From positions 49,918,115 through 49,982,114 of the forward strand of contig NC_090176.1 in the NCBI RefSeq assembly GCF_024679245.1: DNA of 64,000 nt. Direction: 5' to 3'. The translations under genes and the position numbers were made by a program. The notes below the pieces were generated by a model. It ran no database searches. It was given only the letters and a program-made list of their open reading frames with translations, and was not told the origin of the DNA. This DNA comes from Pseudorasbora parva. Taxonomy: Eukaryota > Chordata > Actinopteri > Cypriniformes > Gobionidae. Below, one piece after another: positions 50,801-55,641 of the stretch. Positions within the stretch are counted from its first letter, which is position 1, and every line of letters begins with the position of its first letter.

Positions 50801-52339
50801 CGCCCGCCGCGTGAGGAAAGTGATTCGCTCTGTGAGGAAAGTGATTCGCTCAGTGAGGAAAGTGATTCGCCCGCCGCGTGAGGAAAGTGAGTCGCTCTGT
50901 GAGGAAAGTGATTCGCTCAGTGAGGAAAGTGAGTCGCTCGGTGAGGAAAGTGATTCGCCCGCCGCGTGAGGAAAGTGAGTCGCTCGGTGAGGAAAGTGAT
51001 TCGCTCAGTGAGGAAAGTGAGTCGCTCGGTGAGGAAAGTGATTCGCTCAGTGAGGAAAGGGATTCGCCTGCCGCGTGAGGAAAGTGAGTCGCTCTGTGAG
51101 GAAAGTGATTCGCCCGTCGCGTGAGGAAAGTGCTAATACAGATCGACCGCCGGCCTATCAGTGGGTAAGTCAGTAGCTACTGGTTATATCACCTGTTTAG
51201 CATCCTACAAGCCCCGCTTTGATGGGCGTAGCCTGTTACTTTCGCTCTCTCCCTCTCTCTCTCTCTCACGCGCTTCCGGTAGAATTGTCCGTAAGGCCCA
51301 TACAAGGAAATTCCGCCCCAACTAACGTCAATGGGAACGCATGATCTCAAAAAACTTGCCGAAACTTATGACTAACCGGAAGTAGTATTTTTGACAAAGA
51401 AATACTCCCATCAAACGTCCACCTTAACTTTTGAAACTTTGTCTATGTTTAGTATGGGATTCCAAGTCTTTAACAGTGTAAAAAGATCAGTATGCATGAA
51501 ACAGCATTTCACCCCCCCTTTAACATAGAGCTCAATGAGATTCTGCTCCTTCTGGAGCCTGTCTCTAGTGGCCAGTCGATGAATTGCAGTTTAAGTCACT
51601 AACGTATTGGTTTCAAGAGAAACTGGGGGAGGTTGCCGCTTGATTGAAACACAACTTTTAACTCACTCAAATGTGTGTAATATGATAAAACAGCACTGCG
51701 TTACCACACACACTTGAGCGGAAGAAGAGGAAGCAGCGGCTGTGGCAGAATATAAGCTCTATAAAGTAAAGAATATAAATAAGAATATAAATCACGGCAT
51801 CATCAAGGTGAAAAATGTCTTATTGTGAATTTAATTCAAAGGGAAAATGTTTTTTTCTGACCCATTGGGAGATGTTTGTTTGACAAAAATAATAAGAAAA
51901 TATTTTTTTGCGGTGCATCTCACAATTCTGACTTTTACACAATTACTTTTTAATTTTTTTATTCTGTGGTCAGAAACAAGCTTCCATACATAATTCCCAG
52001 TTTCTTCACAATACTGACCTCTGACATGTTTGGTTTCAAGCGGTCGTTCACGGCGATGGCACATACTTCGCCAGAGAGGCCTGGTACTCCTGCCAGGATC
52101 AGTATTCAAACCCAGACGACAAAGGGCTGAAGTACATCTACCGAGCGCGAGTGGTGACGGGCTCAATGTGTCAGAGCCGACAGGGAATGAAGGAGCCGGA
52201 TCCCATCGACCCGTCTGACCCGCGGGCCGGCCTGCACGACTGCGCCGTGGACAGCCTTCAGAACCCGTTCATCTTCGTGGTGTTCTGTGACGCCGGAGCG
52301 TATCCGGAGTACCTCATCACCTTCAAATCTAAAGTCTGA
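14458..52339 (+). CDS. parp14: parp14-type macro-domain mono-ADP-ribosyltransferase (about 26 exons)
   Basis: PARP14 is an interferon-induced mono-ADP-ribosyltransferase with ADP-ribose-binding macro domains. Exons: 14458-14629, 16645-16826, 20689 (or 20762)-20920, 21153-21389, 23587-23823, 29295-31330, 33188-33257, 33397-33501, 33669-33731, 34241-34417, 35486-35649, 35735-35765, 35900-36004, 36502-36564, 40062-40238, 40316-40488, 41827-41932, 42011-42130, 42297-42359, 42864-43043, 43127-43306, 45190-45807, 46885-47039, 48800-48974, 52041-52339. With the first exon-3 acceptor all phases join (6,120 bases, about 2,039 aa; human PARP14 is about 1,800). Domain order: RRM-like repeats, KH-like repeats, four macro domains, KH-like/WWE, PARP catalytic. 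Anomalies: in-frame TAG at 23697-23699 and a GC donor at 34418. The gene could be intact (stop a sequence error or allele) or a recent pseudogene. A fish lineage-specific parp14 paralogue is equally possible. Confidence 0.85.
14630..16644 (+). other. parp14 intron 1 with (CA)n and GACA microsatellites
   Basis: Bases 15293-15361 are GACAGA-type repeats leading into a (CA)n run to 15451. The open frames that span it on both strands are repeat artefacts. The remainder is AT-rich, with two similar TCTGAGGGGAAAAGTCAGAA stretches near 14814 and 15131. Confidence 0.7.
16645..16826 (+). CDS. parp14: parp14 exon 2: end of first RRM-like module and linker
   Basis: Acceptor TGTTTTCCAG. The split codon gives Asp, then RKKVLDKRIHKVDFKSQG (alpha2) and AVEVTVKLPEE (beta4), followed by a basic linker (RPAVLPKPKLEKSALLK). 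It ends AACAAG before GTCATT, phase 0. Confidence 0.82.
16870..16965 (-). mobile_element. L2/HE1-type retroposon tail (inverted)
   Basis: Reads TTTATCCAAAGCGACTTACA on the plus strand, the reverse of the fish L2/SINE tail seen at 11957-12010. It begins about 45 bases after exon 2. Confidence 0.55.
17006..18956. mobile_element. Outer TIR transposon, split by an inner fold-back element
   Basis: GGCGGGCGTACACCGTGCGA at the left is inverse to TCGCACAGTGTACGCCCGTC near the right end. Interior sequence resumes on both sides of the inner element at 17145-18472. Non-coding. Confidence 0.75.
17145..18472. mobile_element. Fold-back element with about 370-bp arms and TTAA borders
   Basis: TTAAAGGGATCCC at the left and GGGATCCCTTTAA at the right. 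The two arms (17145 to about 17515 and about 18105 to 18472) are inverse copies with few mismatches, for example GGCGGCGCCATTTTG against CAAAATGGCGCCGCC. The loop carries GT repeats and a tandem motif GTTCGCGCCGATCTGTTG. The TTAA borders suggest piggyBac-type mobilisation; no transposase is present. Confidence 0.85.
19109..20184. mobile_element. Non-autonomous TIR element
   Basis: TCAGAGTATGTGAGTGGAG at the left and CTCCGCTCACATACTCTGA at the right are inverse. Both ends carry degenerate GGAGT/ACTCC subterminal repeats. About 1,075 bases, hAT-like in style, non-coding. Confidence 0.7.
20689..20920 (+). CDS. parp14: parp14 exon 3: second RRM-like module
   Basis: The coding core is EEDSEIPDLLITAPDSVDKE, LQMYFEQFTEQFELAKHG and NSWILKLHSQS, ending in phase 1 at GTAGGA. 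Two acceptors are possible. CACAATACAG (exon from 20762) is a better site but leaves a phase conflict with exon 2. TTTTAGAG (exon from 20689) joins exon 2 in frame and adds 24 residues. Otherwise a small linker exon is missing between 16827 and 20761. Confidence 0.7.
21153..21389 (+). CDS. parp14: parp14 exon 4: third RRM-like module
   Basis: 237 bases, phase 1 at both ends. DFKKISGKEEHEFGVSLQVY is the alpha2/beta4 half of the previous unit. PRRFILTGFDGDTDCKKISV and RIVVTFKQDI start the next. Here the acidic-gap motif GGGE seen in other units is replaced (SCSKTTEYTWETL), so this unit is divergent. Same length and phases as exon 5. Confidence 0.8.
21880..22140. repeat. ATATATT-rich repeat region
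   Basis: Many ATATATTGCAATATATT-like words in a 260-base stretch of intron 4. Low complexity, possibly a decayed repeat. Confidence 0.6.
22560..22645 (-). repeat. tRNA-like sequence (decayed tRNA pseudogene or SINE head)
   Basis: On the minus strand a B-box GGGTTCGAATCC is preceded about 45 bases earlier by an A-box-like TGTATCAGTAAAG. I could not pair a full acceptor stem, so a functional tRNA is unlikely. Confidence 0.3.
23061..23475. mobile_element. Fold-back MITE, copy 1 (CACTGCAAAAAATGCTTTTCT type)
   Basis: The whole 415 bases is one long imperfect palindrome centred near 23270. Its end is CACTGCAAAAAATTGCTTTT and its inverse AAAAGCATTTTTTGCAGTGC. Similar in style to the palindromic Angel-type MITEs described from zebrafish. 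Other full copies are at 42405-42825, 52421-52848 and 53251-53663. Confidence 0.85.
23587..23823 (+). CDS. parp14: parp14 exon 5: fourth RRM-like module with an in-frame TAG
   Basis: 237 bases, acceptor ATCAACAG, donor GTAGGT, phase 1 at both ends. The frame reads VKSFIRKCTSKQLQGRDIGV, then RTDSVLVQGDLE, then TAG at 23697-23699. The same frame continues with SSEDILTLYFSNKKKSRGGD and RRASAVIVFGNCD. The continuity of RRM character on both sides places the TAG inside the domain rather than at a frame change. Taken literally, the protein would end near residue 312, before the KH, macro and catalytic parts. Confidence 0.78.
23880..24115. repeat. Partial fold-back MITE fragment
   Basis: AAATCAAGATACATTTACT and the GACAGACATTTGTTTTTG arm resemble halves of the 23061-type MITE in a shortened, diverged copy. 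Similar fragments lie near 31359-31590, 41692-41775, 46375-46540, 49328-49520, 51800-51920 and 58622-58690. Confidence 0.5.
24188..25459. mobile_element. TIR element (TGGCCCTCATTTATCAA ends) with nested fold-back at 25063-25183
   Basis: The perfect 17-base inverted ends TGGCCCTCATTTATCAA / TTGATAAATGAGGGCCA delimit about 1.27 kb. A second element sits inside, with inverse ends GGGTGCGTCTCAATCATCTC / GAGATGATTGAGACGCGCCC (121 bases). No transposase frame. Confidence 0.8.
26484..27273. mobile_element. Nested TIR element
   Basis: Ends CATAGGCGTAATTTACGGG / GTTACGCCACAGG with the subterminal GGGTGGGAC inverse of GTCCCACCCAC. It includes a small palindrome at 27131-27195 (ACGCCAAAGCTCATTTTGA and its inverse). 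Confidence 0.6.
27627..28021. mobile_element. Nested TTAA MITE
   Basis: TTAAAGGTGCACTATGCAG at the left and CATAGTGCACCTTTAA at the right. 395 bases, non-coding, TTAA target duplication as in piggyBac-type elements. Confidence 0.8.
28621..28815. mobile_element. Palindromic MITE (CACTGTAAAA ends)
   Basis: Ends CACTGTAAAA / TTTTACAGTG enclose a palindrome: ATGTCTCCAATTGAAAATTT at the left and its inverse at the right. It interrupts a copy of the GGTGACTTGAC repeat tail, whose two halves flank it. Confidence 0.75.
28838..29247. mobile_element. TTAA MITE just upstream of parp14 exon 6
   Basis: TTAAAGCTCCCCTGTGTG at the left and CACAGTGTAGCTTTAA at the right. A second copy lies in inverse orientation at 55747-56985. 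It ends 48 bases before the exon 6 acceptor. Confidence 0.75.
29295..31330 (+). CDS. parp14: parp14 exon 6: KH-like repeats and first (degenerate) macro domain
   Basis: 2,036 bases (phase 1 in, phase 0 out), 679 residues. The first two thirds contain repeated KH-like units, for example SKSKVVVTGVKEQVKILSD, HIISLKGLKDEVNSMEMLI and TQVIICGLSNAVVDVTGKIR. From about KIGDFMTLSIIEGDLHHF a macro fold follows: VNxxN is replaced by ALTCPMSG, and the third loop reads AIGCETFGFSVKES. The loss of the Asn-rich ADP-ribose motif suggests weak or no ADP-ribose binding. The exon ends CAGAAACTA before GTATGA. The TGA that seems to end the open frame at 31334-31336 is intronic. Confidence 0.85.
31620..33170. 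repeat. Interspersed GTCATAATTATGA-type repeats, first block
   Basis: Dozens of imperfect 15-25-base words (AAAGTCATAATTATGAGAT and inverse forms) at 31620-32170 and 32590-33170, in both orientations. A third block at 34500-35440 lies on the other side of macro exons. Non-coding, low complexity. Confidence 0.75.
33188..33257 (+). CDS. parp14: parp14 exon 7: linker exon before macro 2
   Basis: Acceptor TTATTATTAACAG, donor GTACTG. 70 bases encode GFPDMSVKIPLHSQKLKHRS plus four residues, phase 0 to 1. It bridges exon 6 (phase 0) and the macro exon at 33397 (phase 1), the same phase step as the linker exons at 35735 and 41827. Support is from phase and splice sites only. Confidence 0.55.
33397..35649 (+). 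CDS. parp14: parp14 macro domain 2 (exons 33397-33501, 33669-33731, 34241-34417, 35486-35649)
   Basis: Macro domains bind or hydrolyse ADP-ribose. Exon reading: PVCLKKGDITKETVDVIVNS with STN, GVSGAILKAAGKSVVDECKK, then APLKAGGAVMTSAGALQC and LAIPAIGTG, then RGGFDPKESIKAILRAIEKH. The VNSTN loop, the GVSGA loop and the AIPAIGTG loop are all intact, as expected for an ADP-ribose binder. The junction after IGTG uses GC (34418-34419) instead of GT as donor. The three other internal borders are GT-AG. Confidence 0.82.
34500..35440. repeat. Interspersed GTCATAATTATGA-type repeats, third block
   Basis: Same repeat words as 31620-33170, in the intron that splits macro domain 2. Confidence 0.75.
35735..35765 (+). 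CDS. parp14: parp14 micro-exon linker between macro 2 and macro 3
   Basis: 31 bases, acceptor TTTTTCTCCAG, donor GTTTTG, encoding PASSKMPQNQ and one base of the next codon. It is needed to pass from phase 0 (exon ending TGGAACAAG) to phase 1 (exon from 35900). Confidence 0.6.
35900..40488 (+). CDS. parp14: parp14 macro domain 3 (exons 35900-36004, 36502-36564, 40062-40238, 40316-40488)
   Basis: Reads VKIGSVRIEVKKGDITKETV and GIVNTTN, GVSGAIFKAAGVSVEQECQK, then GPLQNDVAAVTSGGNLQC with FPAVGTG, then GGGVQAADSIAAMLEAFADH. Exon lengths 105, 63, 177 and 173 parallel macro 2 (105, 63, 177, 164). All ADP-ribose loop motifs are present. All borders are GT-AG. A 3.5-kb intron (36565-40061) stuffed with repeats splits it. 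Confidence 0.85.
36885..37020. repeat. Near-perfect palindrome
   Basis: GGGATAATCCACGGCTAGCC at the left is repeated in inverse at the right (GGCTAGCCGTGGATTATCCC), 136 bases in all, with a GC-rich centre. Probably the end of a fish TIR element extending to about 38010 (ACCATGGTATAAC). Confidence 0.8.
37230..37290. repeat. (GA)n microsatellite
   Basis: About 28 GA units in the macro 3 intron. Confidence 0.95.
37300..39189. other. Intron within macro 3, no exon seen
   Basis: Repeat-rich (GTGTCATG-type words 37560-37810; possible TIR remnant 38445-39180). No open frame with coding character and no splice-flanked macro or RRM segment. Confidence 0.45.
39190..39992. mobile_element. TTAA element, copy 1 (AAAGGGTTACTTCAG ends)
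   Basis: TTAAAGGGTTACTTCAGTG at the left and CAGCGCTGAAGTACCCTATTAA at the right, target TTAA. Further copies are 49519-50281 (inverse) and about 61480-62119 (left-truncated). Non-coding. Confidence 0.8.
40551..41640. mobile_element. TIR element with an inserted retroposon fragment
   Basis: TTATGCCGAGTTCAGACTGC at the left and CAGTGTGAACTCGGCATAA at the right. At about 40748-41003 it contains a fragment homologous, in inverse, to the retroposon at 44815-45180. Confidence 0.75.
41827..41932 (+). CDS. parp14: parp14 acidic linker exon (poly-Asp) between macro 3 and macro 4
   Basis: 106 bases, phase 0 to 1. ESE, ten Asp codons in a row (all GAT), GDEEDCSSTEESSSSDQE and ADAT. Donor GTAATG. The run is a coding GAT microsatellite and could vary in length between individuals without shifting the frame. 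The antisense open frame (poly-His) is its shadow. Confidence 0.72.
42011..43306 (+). CDS. parp14: parp14 macro domain 4 (exons 42011-42130, 42297-42359, 42864-43043, 43127-43306)
   Basis: Reads GTIRVKVLSGDITKERVEAI with VNSTN, GVSGAILKASGLTVVNECKT, then PADGMVLTKAGNLSNIKHIV with FPALGTG, then GAGNLAATGVANAMTEALMK. Exon lengths 120, 63, 180 and 180 follow the same plan as macros 2 and 3. All donors are GT. The last exon ends in phase 1 and joins the KH/WWE exon directly without a linker exon. Confidence 0.86.
42405..42825. mobile_element. Fold-back MITE, copy 2
   Basis: Same palindromic family as 23061-23475 (ACTGCAAAAATATCTAAAT at the left, GCATTTTTTGCAGTG at the right). It sits between macro 4 exons 2 and 3. 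Confidence 0.8.
43662..44306. mobile_element. TIR MITE (AGGCCGGAGACACACTGCAAG ends)
   Basis: GGCCGGAGACACACTGCAAG at the left and CTTGCAGTGTGTCCCCGGCC at the right, 645 bases, GC-rich ends, non-coding. Confidence 0.8.
44815..45180 (+). mobile_element. SINE-like retroposon with (ATT)n tail
   Basis: Body GGTCCTGACTCTCTGTGGTC, then TGTAAAGCGCTTTGAGTGTC, and a tail of ATT triplets. The tail runs into TTTTCTCAACAG, the acceptor of the next parp14 exon. A partial inverse copy is inside 40551-41640. Confidence 0.6.
45190..45807 (+). CDS. parp14: parp14 KH-like and WWE exon
   Basis: 618 bases, phase 1 at both ends. The first part resembles the KH-like segment upstream of WWE in PARP14 (EVKRLLDELISDE; NQVSVLVISLDELTVSGK). 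The second part is a WWE domain, expected to bind iso-ADP-ribose or ATP-like ligands: VRWERVRGDSWESLDPAISY, HQFQENGESYTVDFSEMKL. It ends GACACGG before GTACGA. The exon is sandwiched between two retroposons. Confidence 0.85.
45841..46240 (-). mobile_element. Retroposon-like repeat (inverse of the GGTGACTTGAC family)
   Basis: AATCAACTTTATTTATACAG then GTTTCAAAGCAGCTTCAGTG, GGCGACAGTGGCAAAAGG and ACCTTGGGAGAAACC, a long fish repeat. It starts 34 bases after the WWE exon. Confidence 0.65.
46561..46850. repeat. SINE-like repeat with (ATA)n
   Basis: ATAATAATAATAATAATAAC followed by TTTTATTTATATAGCGCCTT and GGTCGCTGTACACA, the reverse of a common fish SINE tail. Confidence 0.55.
46885..47039 (+). 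CDS. parp14: parp14 exon preceding the catalytic domain
   Basis: Split codon, then IIHPLPTWTKMDGQDLQIMP, LQSDSEEYKKIKKDFLSSSI and ending QVQQ before GTAAAC. It matches the start of the PARP catalytic region (PxxWxxM then beta strand and the first helix). A second donor nine bases earlier (47030/47031, CAG before GTTCAA) would remove VQQ in frame. Confidence 0.82.
47430..48622 (-). mobile_element. Tc1-like transposon, both ends present, dead transposase
   Basis: TIRs begin CACTAATATTGCCAAAAG at the left and the inverse CACTATATTGCCAAAAGTA at the right, with TA on both outer sides as in Tc1 target duplications. 1,193 bases. On the minus strand the transposase starts near 48492 (MGRSQELSELKRGAVIG, HTH region with IPDISSLINNPRSTVSGI). 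It then breaks by frame shifts and stops before the DDE half (ELDWPAQSKLNPIEQLWNEL) and a C-terminus near 47513. Same family as 1741-2382. Confidence 0.9.
48800..48974 (+). CDS. parp14: parp14 catalytic exon 1 (His of the H-Y-I triad)
   Basis: Phase 0 start, IDRIQSQSQWQRYCVLKQAV, then NERLLYHGTNQDICQKINKN and GFNRSFCGRNG. LYHGT holds the NAD-binding His of PARPs. Acceptor GGTTTCTCAG, donor GTACGC, phase 1. Confidence 0.88.
49519..50281. mobile_element. TTAA element, copy 2 (inverse)
   Basis: TTAAAGGGGTACTTCAGCGC at the left and CGCTGAAGTAACCCTTTAA at the right, inverse of 39190-39992. Its right TTAA is shared with the left end of the next element. Confidence 0.8.
50278..51523. mobile_element. 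TTAA element (AAAGGGGGGGTGAAACA ends) carrying a minisatellite
   Basis: TTAAAGGGGGGGTGAAACA at the left and TTTCACCCCCCCTTTAA at the right. It abuts 49519-50281 at a shared TTAA. More than half of it is the 21-bp minisatellite below. Confidence 0.8.
50497..51133 (+). repeat. 21/25-bp minisatellite, about 29 units
   Basis: Unit GTGAGGAAAGTGATTCGCTC plus one base (T/A/G variants), with every second to fifth unit replaced by a 25-base form ending CGCCCGCCGC. This gives a higher-order pattern of about nine blocks. It has no stops in one frame but is intronic. Confidence 0.92.
52041..52339 (+). CDS. parp14: parp14 last exon: catalytic core and C-terminus
   Basis: Split codon, then VVHGDGTYFAREAWYSCQDQ (Tyr of the triad in GTYFA), LKYIYRARVVTGSMCQ, DCAVDSLQNPFIFVVFCDAG and AYPEYLITFKSKV, stop TGA 52337-52339. 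The third triad position, Glu in polymerising PARPs, aligns to Ile in NPFIFVVF, predicting mono-ADP-ribosylation. AYPEYLITF is the typical PARP14/15 end. The upstream border reads TTTCAAG, a modest acceptor. Confidence 0.9.
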
Positions 52340-52420
52340 CCTCTATCTGACAAGCACATTATCACGTTTACAAAGTCAGTGTTGACAGACGGACAGATGG
52401 GAGAGTCTAGAGGACTTACA

Positions 52421-52848
52421 CTGCAAAAAATGCTCTGCTTATATAGTATTTTTGTCTTGTTTCCAGTCCAAATATCGAAATATTCTTAAATCAAGATTCT
52501 TTTACTAGATAAGGAAAATTACATATTTGTTCTTGTTTTCTGGGAAAAATATCTAAATGAAGTGAGTTTTTGCTTAAAACAGGCAAAATGATCCGCCAAT
52601 GGGGTGAGAAAAATAATCTTGTATTTGTTTAGGACAGAAACAAGAAACGATTTCAATCAGAAACAAGATTATTATTCTCACCCCATTGGGAGATCATTTT
52701 GCTTGTTTTATGCAAAAACTCCATTTTGAAAAAAGAAATATCTTATGCCATTTTACTCGTCTAGTAAATGCATCTTGATTTAAGAATTGTTATATTTAGA
52801 CTAGAAACAAGACAAAATTACTGAGTAAGAAGAGCATTTTTCCTTCTC
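52421..52848. mobile_element. Fold-back MITE, copy 3
   Basis: Palindromic CACTGCAAAAAATGCTCTGC type, in or just after the parp14 3' UTR. Confidence 0.8.
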
Positions 52849-53250
52849 AGAATGATACAGGACAAACACACAAATGTTTTTAGACTTTTATCAGTAGTGC
52901 TGTCTGTCAGCAAACACACAAAAAGAACGATCACTAAATGAACCGGCAGCACTTTGCAATAAGGCCATATTTGTTAACTAGTATGAACTAACAATGAGCA
53001 ATACATTTGTTACAGTATTTATAAATTGTTGTTTATATTCGTTAATAACTATACATTGTTAGTTCATGTCAGCTCAGGTACATTAAATAATATTCACAGA
53101 CACAACTTTTGATTTTAATTAGCGATACATGATATATCAGCCACTATATTGGCTGATATCTGTTCATTTTAATGTTATCATTATCGGCCTGATAAGAAAA
53201 CTTGACCGATATATTAAAGCCGATAAATAATGGATTATTTCCTTCAGCTG

Positions 53251-53663
53251 CACTGCAAAAAATGCTTTTCTTACTTAGTATTTTTGTCTTGTTTCTAGTC
53301 AAAATATCTAAAAATTCTTACATTAAGAAACATTTACTAGACACGCAAAGGTAATTGTCTTGTTTTGGGGAAAATAACTCAAAATTAAGAGAGTTTTTGC
53401 TTAAAATAAGATAAATAATCTGCCAGTGGGGTAAGAAAAATAATCTTGTTTTCTGATTGAATTAAGATAATTTTTCTCACCCCATTGGCAGATTATTTAT
53501 CTTATTTTAAGCAAAAACTCTCTTCATTTTGAGTTATTTTTTCTCAAAACAAGACAATTACCTTTGCGTGTCTAGTAAATGTTTCTTAATGTAAGAATTT
53601 TTAGATATTTTGACTAGAAACAAGATAAAGATACTGAGTAAGAAAAGCATTTTTTGCAGTGTG
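53251..53663. mobile_element. Fold-back MITE, copy 4
   Basis: CACTGCAAAAAATGCTTTTC and inverse GAAAAGCATTTTTTGCAGTG, the cleanest copy. It is inserted inside the ATATCGG-type repeat region. Confidence 0.85.
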
Positions 53664-53804
53664 AGTCCCTTCAGATGCACACGGTTCACTATGATGGGTT
53701 TGAATAGTAGTTCAGAGCAACATGTGCGGGACAAGTCTGTCAGATAGAGTACATACAATAATAATGAGCTGAGGACATGGCTTTTAATGCTGGAAATTAT
53801 GTAC

Positions 53805-54305
53805 AAATTTGGATTTAGATTTATCTGCCAATATATCGGTTATCAGCTTTCAAATATAAAGAATTATCGGTATTGGCACAAATTTGATATTAATGCATCC
53901 CCATGAAAAGCATCTAAAAATTAAATAAAATCAAAATGATATAAAATTTTGGTTGGTCATCACATTTTAAATCTAAAGAATTATCGGTATCGGCACACAT
54001 TTTGATATTGATGCATCCCTATAAAAAGCATCTAAAAATGATATAAAATCAAAAATTATATACAAATTTGGATTCAGATTTATCTGCCAATATATCGGTT
54101 ATCAGCTTTCAAATATAAAGAATTATCGATTATCGGTATCGGCACAAATTTTGATATTGATGCATCCCCATGAAAAGCGTCTAAAAAATTATATAAAATA
54201 AAAAATAAAATACAAATTTGGATTCAGATTTATCGGCCAATATATCAGTTATCAGCTTTAATTATTGGTATCGGCCAAAAATGTCATATCAGTGCATCCC
54301 TAATT
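53805..54305. repeat. Tandem repeat of about 120 bp (TATCGGTATCGGCACA type)
   Basis: Three to four imperfect copies of a unit with TATCTGCCAATATATCGG, AAAGAATTATCGGTATCGGC and GATATTGATGCATCCC. Part of a common fish repeat that begins near 53120. Confidence 0.7.
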
Positions 54306-54884
54306 TTAATAATGTATTAATAAATAGCATTTTAAATGGCTGTAAGAGTATTTTTCCATTGTTAGGTTATGTTAAACGGAAAAATGTTGTAAAGTGTTAT
54401 GCTGAATATATTCGTATATTTGCCCATCAGGTGACCCCTGACCTCTGTAATCTGTTCTCAGGTCTGGATGTTTTTAAAAATTGTTCCTAAATTATGATCA
54501 TCCCTTTTTATCACATTATTTTTGCTATAATAAATCACTGTAAGGTCAAATCAACAGCCCATTCTGCAGTGTTTAATCATTGTGAGCGTATGAAACATTC
54601 ATTTAGTCTGTATCTGAAGCTTTTTAACTAAAATAAACCTTTTTGTGATTTCCAATGGCCTGCATTGTGAGATGAGCGCCGTAACTGGAGGAGGAACACA
54701 GGAACTGAAGATACAGTGAGAGCAAAGAGAACTCAAAATATGTTTATCTTTAATATGAATTACAAAACATGATCACACTGAGTACAACAGATAATAGTTA
54801 CTGCAAATTATTGGGTTATGTAACGAATCGATTTGAGCTGTCCTGCATTTTTACACATTAATGGATTTTAAGACAGAAGTTCTA

Positions 54885-55042
54885 CACTGTAAAAAAAAAA
54901 AAAAAAAAGTTTTACAAGTACAATCAACTTGTTTTTCCAACTTAAATGACATTACACTGACTTGAATCTTGTATGACTTATTTTGATATGTTAGAGCAAT
55001 GTAAAAACATAACTTAATGATCATCTCATTTTTTACAGTGTA
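54885..55042. mobile_element. Short MITE (CACTGTAAAAAA ends)
   Basis: ACACTGTAAAAAAAAA at the left and TTTTTTACAGTGTA at the right, 158 bases. Confidence 0.65.
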
Positions 55043-55110
55043 GAGGATTAAACCACAACAAAAATCTAAAGAATGACTTCAGTCGAAGTGAGTTTCATTG
55101 AAAAACATCT

Positions 55111-55116
55111 TTTATT
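55111..55116 (-). other. Candidate polyadenylation signal of ubxn4
   Basis: Minus-strand AATAAA about 390 bases after the ubxn4 stop. Confidence 0.4.
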
Positions 55117-55502
55117 CTATGGTTAAAGGATCAAGTAGCATCGGTGCTGAACTAGTAGAAAGACATTCTATTGCCGAGGCATTTTATGATGCTGTGGAGG
55201 TCAAAACCGCCATATAAAACGCCACAAAGCCCTCGGGTGTTCACAGCAGCGCAGGTTACTGTATTAAACCAACCGTGGCAATAACAGACACTCGCTGCAG
55301 CTCACGCATCATCCTTCGAGCCAGCCTGGAGTCGTCCCGGTTAAAGTAGTCGGCACGCAGAAGCGAATTAGGCTAACCTGATTTGATTTACCCATGCGGG
55401 ATGGAGCAGGAGGGACGGGGGAATGGAGACCACAGCCCTAAATGATAAAACCCACCGTTAAGACTGAAACACACTCGAATCAAACCGCTTCGGCTCACTG
55501 CG

Positions 55503-55641
55503 CTACATCTGCTGCGTGGAGTTGCCGTTCCAGGTGTTGTTGTCGTCCTCGCTGTCTTCTTGAGTCCGTAGCCGGTATATTTTCCCATCTTTCTTGAAGT
55601 CCTCAGGCCTCTTCTCAAGAACCCGCTTACGAACTGAATCT
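55503..55641 (-). CDS. ubxn4: ubxn4 last exon
   Basis: Acceptor TTTCCCCTCCAG. 46 codons with stop: DSVRKRVLEKRPEDFKKDGK, IYRLRTQEDSEDDNNTWNGN, STQQM. This tail is a hallmark of UBXN4. Confidence 0.93.

Noticed and set aside
50497..51133. CRISPR-like direct repeat array
   Set aside because: Units are contiguous without unique spacers and the setting is a vertebrate intron; it is a minisatellite inside a TTAA transposon.
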